DNA of 64,000 bases, from the NCBI GenBank assembly GCA_902774335.1, contig CACYHW010000008.1:25689-89688 (forward strand). Reading direction: 5' to 3'. The notes below the pieces were generated by a model that made no database searches, had not been told where the DNA came from, and saw only the letters and a list, made by a program, of their open reading frames with translations. The position numbers and the translations under genes were made by a program. This DNA comes from an uncultured Bacteroidales bacterium. GTDB lineage: Bacteria; Bacteroidota; Bacteroidia; Bacteroidales; Bacteroidaceae. How positions within the stretch are numbered: the stretch's first letter is position 1; each line of letters opens with the position of its first letter. Of this stretch, positions 17,159-26,129 are shown in pieces.

Positions 17159-18403
17159 GTCGAGTGAGTGTATCACGAGACCGGAGCGGAGCTTGGGCTC
17201 AAACCAAGTGGTCTTGGGCGGCATGATGTTGCCTGTATCGGCTATATCCATGAGCTGTTTCATCGAAACAGGATAGAGAGCCAAAGCCATCTTCATCTCG
17301 CCGCTGTCCACGCGACGCTTGAGCTCGCCAAGGCCGCGGATACCGCCCACAAAGTCGATACGCTTGTCGCGGCGCAGGTCCTTGATACCAAGCAGCTGGT
17401 CCAGGATCAGGTTTGATGAGATTGTTACATCAAGCACACCAATGGGATCGCTGTCGTCGAATGTGCCCTTCTTTGCGGTCAGCTTGTACCATTCTCCGTC
17501 AAGATAGAGAGAGAATGTGTGCAGCTCGGACGGCTTGAAGATATCCTTGCCCTTGTCCTCGACTACAAAGTTCTTCTCAAGAGCCTTGAGGAACTCTGCC
17601 GATGACATACCGTTCAGATCCTTGACAACGCGGTTGTAGTCAATGATGGTGAGCTGTGAAGCGGGGAAGCAAACTGCCATGAAGTAGTTGTACTCCTCAT
17701 CACCACGGTGATTGGGGTTAAGGCGGGCCTTCTCGGCACCTACCAGGGCAGCAGCAGCTGAGCGGTGGTGACCATCGGCAATATAGAGTGAAGGAATACC
17801 TGCAAACCTCTCGGTTACAGTCTTGATATCCTCATCCTTGTCAATTATCCAAAGCTGATGACGGAAACCGTCACCCTGAGCAACGTAATCATACTCAGGA
17901 GCGCCCTTTACATACTTGGCAACGAGCTGATCCAGAACGGCATCATCGGGATAAGCAAAGAACACCGGCTCGATGTTGGCGTTGTTCACGCGAACATGCT
18001 TCATGCGGTCCTCCTCCTTATCGGGACGTGTAAGCTCGTGCTTCTTGATATTGCCCTTGAGATAATCCTCAACGTATGCGCATACAACAAGACCATACTG
18101 GGTCTTGCCCTGCATGGTCTGAGCGTAGATGTAGTACTGCTCCTTGGTGTCACGCTTGAGCCAGCCCTTGTCCTGGAACTTCTTGAAGTTCTCGGCGGCC
18201 TTGGCATATACGCGGGGATCGGACTCATCGGCTATGGGATCAAAGTCAATCTCAGGCTTGATGATGTGGTACAGCGACATCTCGTTACCGGCTGCCTCTG
18301 CACGTGCCTCCTCTGAATTAAGGACGTCGTAGGGACGGCTCTGAACCTTCTCTACGAGCTCCTTAGGCGGACGTATGCCCTGAAACGGTTTAATTATAGC
18401 CAT
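17156..18403 (-). CDS. DUF1015 family protein, linked to serine synthesis
   Basis: 415-residue cytoplasmic protein of the DUF1015 family. FQGIRPP at the N-terminus, SRPYDVLNSEEAR, the YIADGHHRSAAA motif and GIRGLGELKRRVD are family landmarks. The start codon overlaps the serA stop by 1 nt (TAATG), so it belongs to a serC-serA-DUF1015 operon, an arrangement also seen in other Bacteroidetes and Clostridia. The context suggests a role in serine metabolism; the molecular function is not established from sequence. Confidence 0.88.
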   Translation of the reverse strand: MAIIKPFQGIRPPKELVEKVQSRPYDVLNSEEARAEAAGNEMSLYHIIKPEIDFDPIADESDPRVYAKAAENFKKFQDKGWLKRDTKEQYYIYAQTMQGKTQYGLVVCAYVEDYLKGNIKKHELTRPDKEEDRMKHVRVNNANIEPVFFAYPDDAVLDQLVAKYVKGAPEYDYVAQGDGFRHQLWIIDKDEDIKTVTERFAGIPSLYIADGHHRSAAAALVGAEKARLNPNHRGDEEYNYFMAVCFPASQLTIIDYNRVVKDLNGMSSAEFLKALEKNFVVEDKGKDIFKPSELHTFSLYLDGEWYKLTAKKGTFDDSDPIGVLDVTISSNLILDQLLGIKDLRRDKRIDFVGGIRGLGELKRRVDSGEMKMALALYPVSMKQLMDIADTGNIMPPKTTWFEPKLRSGLVIHSLD

Positions 18404-19323
18404 TAGCGGTTAACCATGAACTTAGTGCAACCATCCTTGATGAAGCCAACAATCTGGTTGGCAGCTGCGATACCGGCGTTGATGTTAGCCTCGGCAGTCT
18501 GGGCACCCATCTTCTTGGGAGTAGCAAAGTAACGGCCTGCAAACAGCTCCTCAAACTTGGCAGCTGCAGCAGGTGCGATATCTGAAACGAACTTGATGTC
18601 ATCGCGCTCCTGCATGAGCTTGATGAGCTCCTCCTCGTTGATGATCTCCTTACGGGCTGAGTTAACCAGAACGGCACCCTTAGGCATCAGACCTACAAGC
18701 TTGGCACCGATTGAGTTCTTGGTCTCATCGGTAGCAGGCAAGTGAAGTGAAATGAACTGGCAGGTCTTGTACATCTCCTCCACGTTATCAACTGCATGTA
18801 CACCGGCAGCCTCGATAACCTCCTTGGGGCAGTAAGCATCGAAAGCGTAAACCTCCATGCCAAATCCCTTGGCGATGCGGGCTACGTTACGGCCTACATT
18901 ACCGAAAGCGTGGATACCCAGCTTCTTGCCCAGCAGCTCAATACCTGATGTGCCATTGTAGAAGTTACGTACGGCGTAAACCATCAGACCGGCTACGAGC
19001 TCGGCAACAGCGTTGGCGTTCTGACCCGGAGTATTCATAACGCATACTCCATGAGCGGTGGCCGATGCCAGGTCAACATTGTCATAACCTGCACCTGCGC
19101 GAACCACGATCTTAAGCTGCTTGGCAGCATCGAATACCTCAGCGTCTATGATATCGCTACGGATAATGATAGCGTCAGCATCAGCAACAGCAGCAAGAAG
19201 AGCAGCCTTCTCTGTATATTTCTCAAGCAGGGCCAGCTCATAGCCGGCGCCCTCAATTACTTCACGGATTCCATCAACAGCAACCTTAGCAAAAGGTTTT
19301 GATGTAGCAACAAGTACCTTCAT
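18403..19323 (-). CDS. serA: D-3-phosphoglycerate dehydrogenase, Lys-type active site
   Basis: Oxidises 3-phosphoglycerate to 3-phosphohydroxypyruvate, first step of serine synthesis. The 306-residue protein has no regulatory ACT domain (short type). The NAD-binding GIHAFGNVGRNVA and active-site Arg in VNSARKE are present. The usual catalytic His (TPH in relatives) is Lys270 in ATPKKMGAQT, as in the type III Lys variant described for Entamoeba and Bacteroidetes enzymes. Followed by DUF1015 and preceded by serC. Confidence 0.93.
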   Translation of the reverse strand: MKVLVATSKPFAKVAVDGIREVIEGAGYELALLEKYTEKAALLAAVADADAIIIRSDIIDAEVFDAAKQLKIVVRAGAGYDNVDLASATAHGVCVMNTPGQNANAVAELVAGLMVYAVRNFYNGTSGIELLGKKLGIHAFGNVGRNVARIAKGFGMEVYAFDAYCPKEVIEAAGVHAVDNVEEMYKTCQFISLHLPATDETKNSIGAKLVGLMPKGAVLVNSARKEIINEEELIKLMQERDDIKFVSDIAPAAAAKFEELFAGRYFATPKKMGAQTAEANINAGIAAANQIVGFIKDGCTKFMVNR

Positions 19324-19340
19324 ATCAATATCGAATTATT

Positions 19341-19380
19341 AATTCTCAATTTTCAATTCTCAATTCTCAATTTTCAATTA
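19341..19380. repeat. AATTCTC/AATTTTC heptamer repeat between serC and serA
   Basis: Five and a half units with no terminator. The far end supplies the TAA stop of serC (19378-19380). Being inside an operon, it is transcribed. Confidence 0.9.
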
Positions 19381-20442
19381 GTGCTTTGCCTCGAACTCCT
19401 TCATGCAGGCAATCAGGGCATCAACACTCTCCATAGGCAGAGCGTTGTAGCAAGAAGCGCGGAAACCGCCAACTGAACGGTGACCCTTGATACCAACCAT
19501 GCCCTTGCCCTTTGCAAAGTTCATGAACTCGTCCTCGAGCTCCTTGTACTCGGGAGCCATTACCCAGCAGATGTTCATGTAAGAACGATCCTCATCCTTA
19601 GCGGTACCTACGAACAGACGGTTGCGGTCAATCTCACCGTACAGCTTGGCAGCACGGGCCTCGGCACGCTTAGCCATCTCCTTAACACCACCCTGAGCCT
19701 TGAGCCAGCGGAGTGACTCCATAGCTGAGTAGATAGTGAATGTGGGAGGAGTGTTGAACATTGAACCGTTGTCGATGTGAGTCTGATAGTTCAGCATTGT
19801 GGGGATGTAACGGTCAACCTTACCCAGGGCATCGTTCTTGATGATAACGAAAGCCATACCTGAGGGAGCAAGGTTCTTCTGAGCACCACCGTAGATGCAG
19901 TTATACTTGCTGACGTCGATAGGACGTGAGAAAATATCTGATGACATATCAGAGATCAGAGGAACAGGGCTGTCCAGGTCCTTGCGGATCTCAGTACCGT
20001 AGATGGTATTGTTTGTTGTAAAGTGGAAATAATCAGCATCAGCAGGGATTACATAATCCTTGGGGATGAAGGTGTAGTTTGCATCGGCCGATGAAGCTAC
20101 CTCAACAACCTCACCGAATGCCTTTGCCTCCTTCATAGCCTTCTTAGCCCAAACACCGGTGTTCAGGTAAGCAGCCTTCTTATTGAGGAAGTTATAAGGA
20201 ATGCGGCAGAACTCCATGCTGGCACCACCGGCCAGGAAAAGAACTGAATAACCCTCGGGAACATCCAGAATCTCCTTGATCAGAGCCTCGGCCTCGTCAA
20301 CGATGGGCTGGAACTCCTTTGAACGGTGACTGATAGAGAGAATTGAAATGCCTGTGCCGGCGAAATCATAAACAGCCTGAGCTGACTTCTCGATCACTTC
20401 CTGCGGCAATACGGCAGGACCTGCGCAAAAATTATGCTTCAT
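19378..20442 (-). CDS. serC: phosphoserine aminotransferase
   Basis: PLP enzyme converting 3-phosphohydroxypyruvate and glutamate to phosphoserine. The 354 residues match Ser[12 protein letters not shown] at the N-terminus, [11 protein letters not shown], the PLP lysine in [12 protein letters not shown], and [15 protein letters not shown] near the end. First gene of serC-serA-DUF1015, with the -7 box at 20481-20488. Confidence 0.96.
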   Translation of the reverse strand: MKHNFCAGPAVLPQEVIEKSAQAVYDFAGTGISILSISHRSKEFQPIVDEAEALIKEILDVPEGYSVLFLAGGASMEFCRIPYNFLNKKAAYLNTGVWAKKAMKEAKAFGEVVEVASSADANYTFIPKDYVIPADADYFHFTTNNTIYGTEIRKDLDSPVPLISDMSSDIFSRPIDVSKYNCIYGGAQKNLAPSGMAFVIIKNDALGKVDRYIPTMLNYQTHIDNGSMFNTPPTFTIYSAMESLRWLKAQGGVKEMAKRAEARAAKLYGEIDRNRLFVGTAKDEDRSYMNICWVMAPEYKELEDEFMNFAKGKGMVGIKGHRSVGGFRASCYNALPMESVDALIACMKEFEAKH

Positions 20443-20480
20443 AACAGAGTATATGTATTAAAGTTTTTTGATTCGTGGCG

Positions 20481-20488
20481 CAAAGGTA
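20481..20488 (-). promoter_or_regulatory. -7 box (TACCTTTG) for serC
   Basis: Minus-strand TAnnTTTG match 38 nt before the serC start. Confidence 0.55.
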
Positions 20489-20619
20489 CTCCCTTAATTC
20501 GGGTAAACCAAATATTTTCAATGAAAAAAGTGATAAACTTTTGAACAATATACAAATATTTTGCAAAGTTAAAAGCTCCTATTGTTTACACTTTGCAACA
20601 AATCAGCCACAACCCTTTT

Positions 20620-20667
20620 CATTTTGTCAGTTTTTATGCAAACCCCTCCAAAAACCTTGACAAAATG
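20620..20667. repeat. 10-bp inverted repeat in the serC upstream region
   Basis: CATTTTGTCA (20620-20629) and TGACAAAATG (20658-20667) with a 28-nt spacer. The rest of the 268-nt gap is AT-rich and shows nothing else recognisable. Confidence 0.4.
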
Positions 20668-20682
20668 TTAGAAGTCAGGAAT

Positions 20683-20712
20683 AAAAAAAGGAGGCCGGAG
20701 CCTCCATTTTTT
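20683..20712 (-). terminator. terminator of the first CE1 esterase gene
   Basis: Stem GGAGGC/GCCTCC with loop CGGA, flanked by A and T runs. It directly abuts the stop codon. Confidence 0.8.
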
Positions 20713-21880
20713 ATTTGAAAATCAGCTGAGCAAACTCATACAGACTGCGGCGCCAGGTATGCCACTCGTGGGCTGTGCCTTCCGATATATAACCTACGGC
20801 CTTTACGCCCATGCCGTTAAGAGCCTCGGCTGCCTCCATAACCCTGGGGTTCTCCTTGCTTCCTGAACTCATGAACACCAGCTTGGCGGTATTCTTGAAA
20901 CCGTTTGCGCCGTTTACATCATCAGGGCTGATGGTGCCGCCGCTGAACATACCTATGTATCCGAACTTGGTGGGATTGGCCAATGTGATACGACGGGTCT
21001 GACCGCCGCCCATTGACAGACCGGCCATACCGCGGTGAGCGGCATCGGTATACACACGGAACTCCTTCTCAATGAACGGGATGATGTCGTTAAGGAGCAC
21101 TACAGAGAATGCATCGTTGCTGGCACCGCGTCCGCCCTGCTGTTGCTGGGGCTGAGGCTCCGGAGCATACTGGCCTTTAAGATGAATGTTCTGGCCCTGA
21201 CCGTAATCCATTACGATGATGAACGGAACAGCCTTCTTCTCGGCAATCAGGTTGTCCATAATCTGACCGGTATGGCCCTGAACTGACCAACCGTACTCGT
21301 TCTCGGCGTTACCGTGCTGCAGATACAGAACCGGATACTTCTTGTTTGGGTTCTTGTCATACTCGTTGGGCAGATAAACATAGCAGTGACGCATGCTCTC
21401 AGTGGCCTTTGACCAGTAGTATTTCTCTACGATAGAGCCCTGGGGAACATCCTTGACCTGCCAGAAATCCATATCGTCCGACGGAATCTCGATACCGCTT
21501 CCCCATCGGCCTGCGCCAAAATAAGATATTGTACCGGGATCGGGCATAGCCGTACCGTCCACAATAAGCTGATAGTAGTGGAAACCTACATCCTGCGGGG
21601 CCGATGTACCCGTCCACACGCCGTTCTCATCCTTGGTCATCTCATAACGGCGACCCAGATCCAACTGGACCGATGTTGCACCGGGAGCACGCAACTGAAC
21701 GCGTACAGCACCCTGCGAGTTCACCATGGGGTACTGACGGCCGGGCTGGTTTGTGATAACTGAAGGCTTGAAATCCTCAACTGCGTCCGCGAATGACGGA
21801 ACGGGAGCATTGTTTCTCTGCTGCTGGGCCGATACAGACAATGCAGCCAGCATCATGACTGAAAGCGTAATCCTTTTCAT
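20711..21880 (-). CDS. secreted CE1-type esterase (first of three)
   Basis: 389-residue secreted esterase. After a signal peptide (ending SVSAQ) comes an immunoglobulin-like/CBM48-type domain (about 45-140), then an alpha/beta hydrolase of the Esterase D/CE1 group. The nucleophile is Ser289 in GLSMGGG; the catalytic His is in GTAHEWHTW. A Gln/Pro-rich loop (240-250) precedes the nucleophile. Such enzymes remove acetyl or feruloyl groups from xylan. MKRITL is preferred over an upstream codon because it begins a standard signal peptide. Paralogues lie at 50343 and 61731. Confidence 0.85.
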   Translation of the reverse strand: MKRITLSVMMLAALSVSAQQQRNNAPVPSFADAVEDFKPSVITNQPGRQYPMVNSQGAVRVQLRAPGATSVQLDLGRRYEMTKDENGVWTGTSAPQDVGFHYYQLIVDGTAMPDPGTISYFGAGRWGSGIEIPSDDMDFWQVKDVPQGSIVEKYYWSKATESMRHCYVYLPNEYDKNPNKKYPVLYLQHGNAENEYGWSVQGHTGQIMDNLIAEKKAVPFIIVMDYGQGQNIHLKGQYAPEPQPQQQQGGRGASNDAFSVVLLNDIIPFIEKEFRVYTDAAHRGMAGLSMGGGQTRRITLANPTKFGYIGMFSGGTISPDDVNGANGFKNTAKLVFMSSGSKENPRVMEAAEALNGMGVKAVGYISEGTAHEWHTWRRSLYEFAQLIFK

Positions 21881-21935
21881 TTTTCTAATTATTTGGTTAG
21901 TAATAATGTTCAATTGCGAACTTAATGTTTTTTTT

Positions 21936-21973
21936 TGAAAAAACGACGCATTGGGGTCGTTTCCCTTTGCGTC
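21936..21973 (-). terminator. terminator of the symporter gene
   Basis: Minus-strand stem GACGCA/TGCGTC with inner GGG/CCC pairing, followed by a T run. Confidence 0.65.
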
Positions 21974-21978
21974 ATTTT

Positions 21979-23349
21979 CTAATGTGTCGTTTCGTAATCC
22001 TTGAGGGAGCGGATAGCAGCGGGACAGAGTATCAGCACTGATATAACAGTTACCCAGGCCATCAGGCCCACGCCTATATCACCAAGCTGCCAAACCACAT
22101 CGGTCTCACGTACGGCGCCGAATATTACAGCCGCCATAGTGATAACCCTCAGTATATTGATGGCTATGCTCTCCCATTTAGGCTTACCCTTCCTGAACAG
22201 ATAGATAATGCTTGACTCCGAGTAGAAATAGTAAGCCATAACCGTGCTGAACACAAAGAACACCATGGCAATGGAGACAAACCGCCCGCCGAATCCCTTA
22301 AACACAGAATCTACAGCAGTCTGGGTGTAACTCACGTAATTGTTGGCCAGTTCCGGAGCACCTGCATATATCATGTTGCCCGTGGAATCAAAGATATTGT
22401 ACATGCCCGATGACAGTATCATAAGAGCTGTCGCCGTACAAACCAGCAGCGTATCCACATAGACCGAGAAAGCCTGCGCCAGACCCTGCTGGGCAGGATG
22501 AGCCACATCGGCCGATGCCGAAACGATTGCACCCGTTCCCTGCCCCGCCTCATTGGAGAATATGCCGCGCTTGACACCCATAGCGATAGTGGAGCCTATG
22601 ATACCGCCGCATACAGGATTGATTCCGAAAGCATTGGTAAAGATAGAAGCGAATATTCCCGGAACAGCCTTGATATTGATACATATAACCACAATGGCCA
22701 TAATCATATATCCCAAAGCCATGAACGGAGTGACAATAGCAGCCACACGGGCAATCCTCCTGACTCCGCCAAATACAACCAGGCCCAACAATACAGCCAT
22801 TCCTATGCCACTGGCAAGCGTTGAAACCGAGAATGCGTTGCTGAGCGCCGTAGAAGCGCCGTTTGACTGAACCGTAGGCAGGAACACGCCGCATGCCACC
22901 AGTGTAATGACCGCAAAGGTCTTGCCAAGCCAAGGCATCTTAAGTCCGTTTTCAATGAATGACGCCGGGCCGCCCCTGAATCCGGTACTGTGCGAGAACT
23001 TGTAGATTTGCGCCAGAGTGGATTCAACAAAGGCGGTCGATGCCCCGAAGAAAGCCACCACCCACATCCAGAACACGGCGCCCGGTCCGCCAAAAGCGAT
23101 AGCCGTAGCCACTCCTACGATATTTCCGGTTCCAACCCGGCCCGAAAGAGCCAGACAGAATGCTTCGAAAGATGATATACCGTTATTGCCAGCCTTCCTG
23201 CTGAAAAGCGACCTGAGCATGGACCCGAACTTGCGAACCTGCACAAACCTGGTCCTGAAAGAGAAATAGAGACCTGCCAGAATCAGAAGCCCCACCAACC
23301 CGGGATTCCAGACAATATCATTAACCTTAGAGACAATGTTTTCAAGCAT
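21979..23349 (-). CDS. alanine/glycine:cation symporter (AGCS) family protein
   Basis: Inner-membrane sodium-coupled amino acid transporter, 456 residues with about 10-11 hydrophobic segments. Family features are RTRFVQVRKFG, GRVGTGNIVGVATAIAFGG, AFFGASTAFVES, NEAGQGTGAIVSA and YYFYSE. The -7 box at 23357-23364 ends 7 nt before the start codon, so the mRNA is predicted to be leaderless. It is monocistronic. Confidence 0.92.
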   Translation of the reverse strand: MLENIVSKVNDIVWNPGLVGLLILAGLYFSFRTRFVQVRKFGSMLRSLFSRKAGNNGISSFEAFCLALSGRVGTGNIVGVATAIAFGGPGAVFWMWVVAFFGASTAFVESTLAQIYKFSHSTGFRGGPASFIENGLKMPWLGKTFAVITLVACGVFLPTVQSNGASTALSNAFSVSTLASGIGMAVLLGLVVFGGVRRIARVAAIVTPFMALGYMIMAIVVICINIKAVPGIFASIFTNAFGINPVCGGIIGSTIAMGVKRGIFSNEAGQGTGAIVSASADVAHPAQQGLAQAFSVYVDTLLVCTATALMILSSGMYNIFDSTGNMIYAGAPELANNYVSYTQTAVDSVFKGFGGRFVSIAMVFFVFSTVMAYYFYSESSIIYLFRKGKPKWESIAINILRVITMAAVIFGAVRETDVVWQLGDIGVGLMAWVTVISVLILCPAAIRSLKDYETTH

Positions 23350-23356
23350 AATGCCC

Positions 23357-23364
23357 CAAAGTTA
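23357..23364 (-). promoter_or_regulatory. -7 box (TAACTTTG) for the symporter
   Basis: Minus-strand match 7 nt before the ATG. Confidence 0.55.
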
Positions 23365-23379
23365 CAAAAAAGAGATAAA

Positions 23380-24606
23380 CTAATTGCAGACGGGACGTAC
23401 AGATAAGCCCAAGTATCGGAAGACACAGCCATATGGCACGAATCTTGTCTTAGTAAAACTTGCTGAGTAACATTCAAACTGGTTCGAATAAGGATTGAGA
23501 GAAGATGATACGTAATCTATACTAAAACTAACGCCTGTAACTTTGTGTGCAGACAGTCCTGCAGCTGGCAGAAAGATGGAGTGGTCTGTATAACCGGGCA
23601 TATTGCTGGTTACATAAAAACCATAAACGCCATTCATATTGCCCCAGGTCCAGGTACAGTTCTCTTTCAATTCATTCCACTCCTCAATGGTTGGTATCCG
23701 CCAATCACCACCCCATTTTACATGGGCCACATCATCTTCAGGATCCAGAACAGTCTTATTATCCACCAAGCCATCATAACCATATCCTGCATTGTTGCAG
23801 TATTTGGTCAGAAGCATCGTTGAATCATTTGTCTCATCGGATATAAACCACTTACTGAATCTGTAGTTTGAAAGCAGATACTCAGATTTGGTTTCTGTCT
23901 CACCCCATGCATAGTAGTTGCCCAAATCCTCAGGCTTATCGGCCCCCACGTTACATGTCGCCCATTTTACGCTCAACCCCATATCCACATACCTGTGCCT
24001 TCTTATCCTGCCGTCACCACGCCTTACCTTTCTGGCATCAAGGTCAAGCACCGTCTGTTCCCTGCCATCATCTATACCAACCAGCAGGGACTGGTCACTA
24101 TTCTTCTCATAAGCCTTGACCTTCTCTATCATTTCGGCAGTGAGTTGGGCAAGGCTCTTTGTCGTGTCTGTATTAAAATACTCTTTTCCGTTTACAAGAA
24201 TCCTATTCACACTCTTGCCGTTTACGGTAATATTTCCGGCACTGTCAATCTGCACTCCCGGCAATTTACGGATAAGATCCTCTACCGATTCGCCCTCCGG
24301 CAATCTGTAGGCAGCCGAGTTAAACTTTGCGGTATCACTGACCGCCTGCACCTTTGCAACTACCCCTTGGACTGCAATTTCTTCCATAGCCCCTTGCGGA
24401 TTTGACTTGAAAGGCATCAGGAACAGCAAAAGCAGGACTGCAGCTGCTGCAGGAACCGATATGGCCGCTGTAATGAATCGACGGCGGCGCTTTACCGCAA
24501 GGTCATGAGAGGCTTTCCTGGAGAGGAAATCATTCCAGTCAGACTCCGGCAGCTCTGCCTTTCGGCTCAACTGACGTTCTTTGATTATGTCTTCCCAATC
24601 CTTCAT
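23380..24606 (-). CDS. anti-sigma-like membrane protein with plug segment and Fib_succ_major domain
   Basis: 408 residues in three parts. Residues 1-43 are a charged cytoplasmic segment (MKDWEDIIKE), 44-65 form one transmembrane helix, and the rest is periplasmic. Residues 92-195 strongly resemble the plug-type segment of TonB-receptor-like proteins: SVEDLIRKLPGVQIDSAGN, VNGKSVNRILVNGKEYF, EKVKAYEKNSD, GREQTVLDLDARK. Residues 207-408 are a Fib_succ_major domain (VDMGLSVKWATCNVG, GNYYAWGET, WGGDWRIP, LSVRPVC). The start overlaps the ECF sigma stop by 4 nt (ATGA), so an anti-sigma role is inferred. The plug and Fib_succ parts would then be the sensor. No beta-barrel follows. Confidence 0.75.
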   Translation of the reverse strand: MKDWEDIIKERQLSRKAELPESDWNDFLSRKASHDLAVKRRRRFITAAISVPAAAAVLLLLFLMPFKSNPQGAMEEIAVQGVVAKVQAVSDTAKFNSAAYRLPEGESVEDLIRKLPGVQIDSAGNITVNGKSVNRILVNGKEYFNTDTTKSLAQLTAEMIEKVKAYEKNSDQSLLVGIDDGREQTVLDLDARKVRRGDGRIRRHRYVDMGLSVKWATCNVGADKPEDLGNYYAWGETETKSEYLLSNYRFSKWFISDETNDSTMLLTKYCNNAGYGYDGLVDNKTVLDPEDDVAHVKWGGDWRIPTIEEWNELKENCTWTWGNMNGVYGFYVTSNMPGYTDHSIFLPAAGLSAHKVTGVSFSIDYVSSSLNPYSNQFECYSASFTKTRFVPYGCVFRYLGLSVRPVCN

Positions 24607-25178
24607 AGTCCTGTCTTGTCTATATAGTTCATCAATGCCTTCTTAAGGCTGGCGCGAGCCTTGGCCAGAACCGATGTGGAAGTTCTCTCCGTTATGCCCA
24701 ATGCCCGGGCAATATCGTGATGACTGTATCCGTCAATGCAATACATATTGAACACCGTACGCCTTACCGGAGGCAATTCAGCTATCAGTTTATCAAGTAC
24801 ACCGTCAGGTATCTTCCTGACTGATTCAGCATCGGGCTCCAAAGCATTCTCCAACTCATCCCCGCTAACCTGTTCAAAAGGAATCTGCCTGAACCGGGAG
24901 CTCTCTTTAAGGCGGTTTATAGCCATATTGACGGTAATCCTGCTAAGCCATGCATAAAGTGAGCCTTCGCTCACATATCTGAAAGACTTGAAGTTATCCA
25001 TAGCCTTGATCATACAGTCATGCATCAGGTCTCGCGCCTCCTCCCTGTCTTCTATGTATCTGAGACATATTGCATAGAGTCTTGATGAATATCGGGTATA
25101 CAGCTCCGCCTGTGCATCCCTATCCATACGGACGCACCCCAAAGCCAATTCCTGCTCTGTAAGGAAGCTTTTCCTCAT
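24603..25178 (-). CDS. ECF-type RNA polymerase sigma factor
   Basis: 191-residue sigma-70 family factor of the extracytoplasmic type. Region 2 spans about residues 25-95 (AICLRYIEDREEARDLMHDC, LYAWLSRITVNMAINRLK). Region 4 spans about 130-180 (LPPVRRTVFNMYCIDGYSH, HHDIARALGITERTSTSVL). The ATG at 25178 is used; a GTG one codon upstream is possible. Translationally coupled to the membrane protein downstream, its presumed anti-sigma factor. Confidence 0.9.
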   Translation of the reverse strand: MRKSFLTEQELALGCVRMDRDAQAELYTRYSSRLYAICLRYIEDREEARDLMHDCMIKAMDNFKSFRYVSEGSLYAWLSRITVNMAINRLKESSRFRQIPFEQVSGDELENALEPDAESVRKIPDGVLDKLIAELPPVRRTVFNMYCIDGYSHHDIARALGITERTSTSVLAKARASLKKALMNYIDKTGL

Positions 25179-25257
25179 CACTTTTTCAAGCCTTTCCGCT
25201 AAATAAACCGCAATTTACTCAAAATGCGTCTTGCATTATGGAAAAAATATGTTGCGA

Positions 25258-25290
25258 ACAAAAAAGGGCGGTTCCAAGCCGCCCTATTTG
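25258..25290 (-). terminator. terminator of the histidine phosphatase gene
   Basis: Stem GGGCGG/CCGCCC with a T tail on the minus strand. Confidence 0.8.
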
Positions 25291-25292
25291 TT

Positions 25293-26027
25293 TTATCTGG
25301 CCAGCACGCCGGAGTCCAGACCGCGGATAGTCTTGAACCGCATCTGGCCTTGCTGATCTATTATTATGGCTACGCCGGCCAGGTAATTGATCCATTTGCG
25401 GTTTACCCAGTAATGCAGGTCAACCTGTTTATCTGATGCATAGATAGCCATCGGGGTCACCATATAATCATGTGACACCAGCACATTGATACGCTTCATT
25501 GAAGGCAGATGAGCCTTGAGTGAATCCAGCCACTCCTTGCTGCGCTCCTCCAGGTTATAGAAGCCCTCTTCCTTACCGCCTTCATATGCCCACTGTGAGA
25601 GTGACTCCCAGTTATCCCAACCGTTACGCTTAAGAGCCGGTATGTCCTTACGGTACCAATCGCCGTTGAGTATGCCCCACTCCTCATGAATGAACTCATC
25701 GCCGCGGCCTATGGCAATATTCTCGCAGGTCTGTATGGTGCGACCATAATCGGAGTGAGCGTAGAAAGCCTGCTCACCGCTCTTGATCTTCTCACCCACC
25801 ATCCGGGCCTGAGCCTTTCCGTTCTCGGTCAGCAGTCCGTTCTTGGAGTAATCACGGCCGCGCTCACCGTGTCTGACCAGAAACACCACCGTCTCATAGG
25901 GCTTAACCTCTGCAAACACATCGGCTATATCATTGAAACCTATATCAGTATAGGTAGGCTGAGCACTCAACTGAAACATACCGCACATAAGGACTGCGGC
26001 CACCATAAGCATTATCTTTTTCATCAT
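25293..26027 (-). CDS. secreted histidine phosphatase family protein
   Basis: Phosphoglycerate-mutase-like phosphatase, 244 residues, with a signal peptide ending FQLSAQ. The phosphorylated His is in LVRHGERG; the second catalytic His is in VLVSHDYM; TENGKAQA and SDYGRTIQT supply the other family positions. The natural substrate is unknown. The ATG at 26027 is used because the codon before it is TTG. The promoter box is at 26054-26061. Divergent from the cupin gene. Confidence 0.87.
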   Translation of the reverse strand: MMKKIMLMVAAVLMCGMFQLSAQPTYTDIGFNDIADVFAEVKPYETVVFLVRHGERGRDYSKNGLLTENGKAQARMVGEKIKSGEQAFYAHSDYGRTIQTCENIAIGRGDEFIHEEWGILNGDWYRKDIPALKRNGWDNWESLSQWAYEGGKEEGFYNLEERSKEWLDSLKAHLPSMKRINVLVSHDYMVTPMAIYASDKQVDLHYWVNRKWINYLAGVAIIIDQQGQMRFKTIRGLDSGVLAR

Positions 26028-26053
26028 CAAGTATGTTTTATGTTAGGACTTTG

Positions 26054-26061
26054 CAAACTTA
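26054..26061 (-). promoter_or_regulatory. -7 box (TAAGTTTG) for the histidine phosphatase
   Basis: Minus-strand TAnnTTTG match 26 nt before the start. Confidence 0.5.
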
Positions 26062-26092
26062 CAAATATTTGTGCTATTCGTGAAGATTTGAT

Positions 26093-26100
26093 TACATTTG
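26093..26100 (+). promoter_or_regulatory. -7 box (TACATTTG) for the cupin lipoprotein
   Basis: TAnnTTTG match 29 nt before the start at 26130. Confidence 0.5.
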
Positions 26101-26129
26101 CGCATAATCAACAATTCTCATAAAGGACT

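Noticed and set aside
23380-24606. Truncated TonB-dependent receptor
   Set aside because: The frame is coupled to the sigma gene, has an N-terminal membrane helix instead of a signal peptide, and ends in a full Fib_succ_major domain, so it is not a broken receptor.
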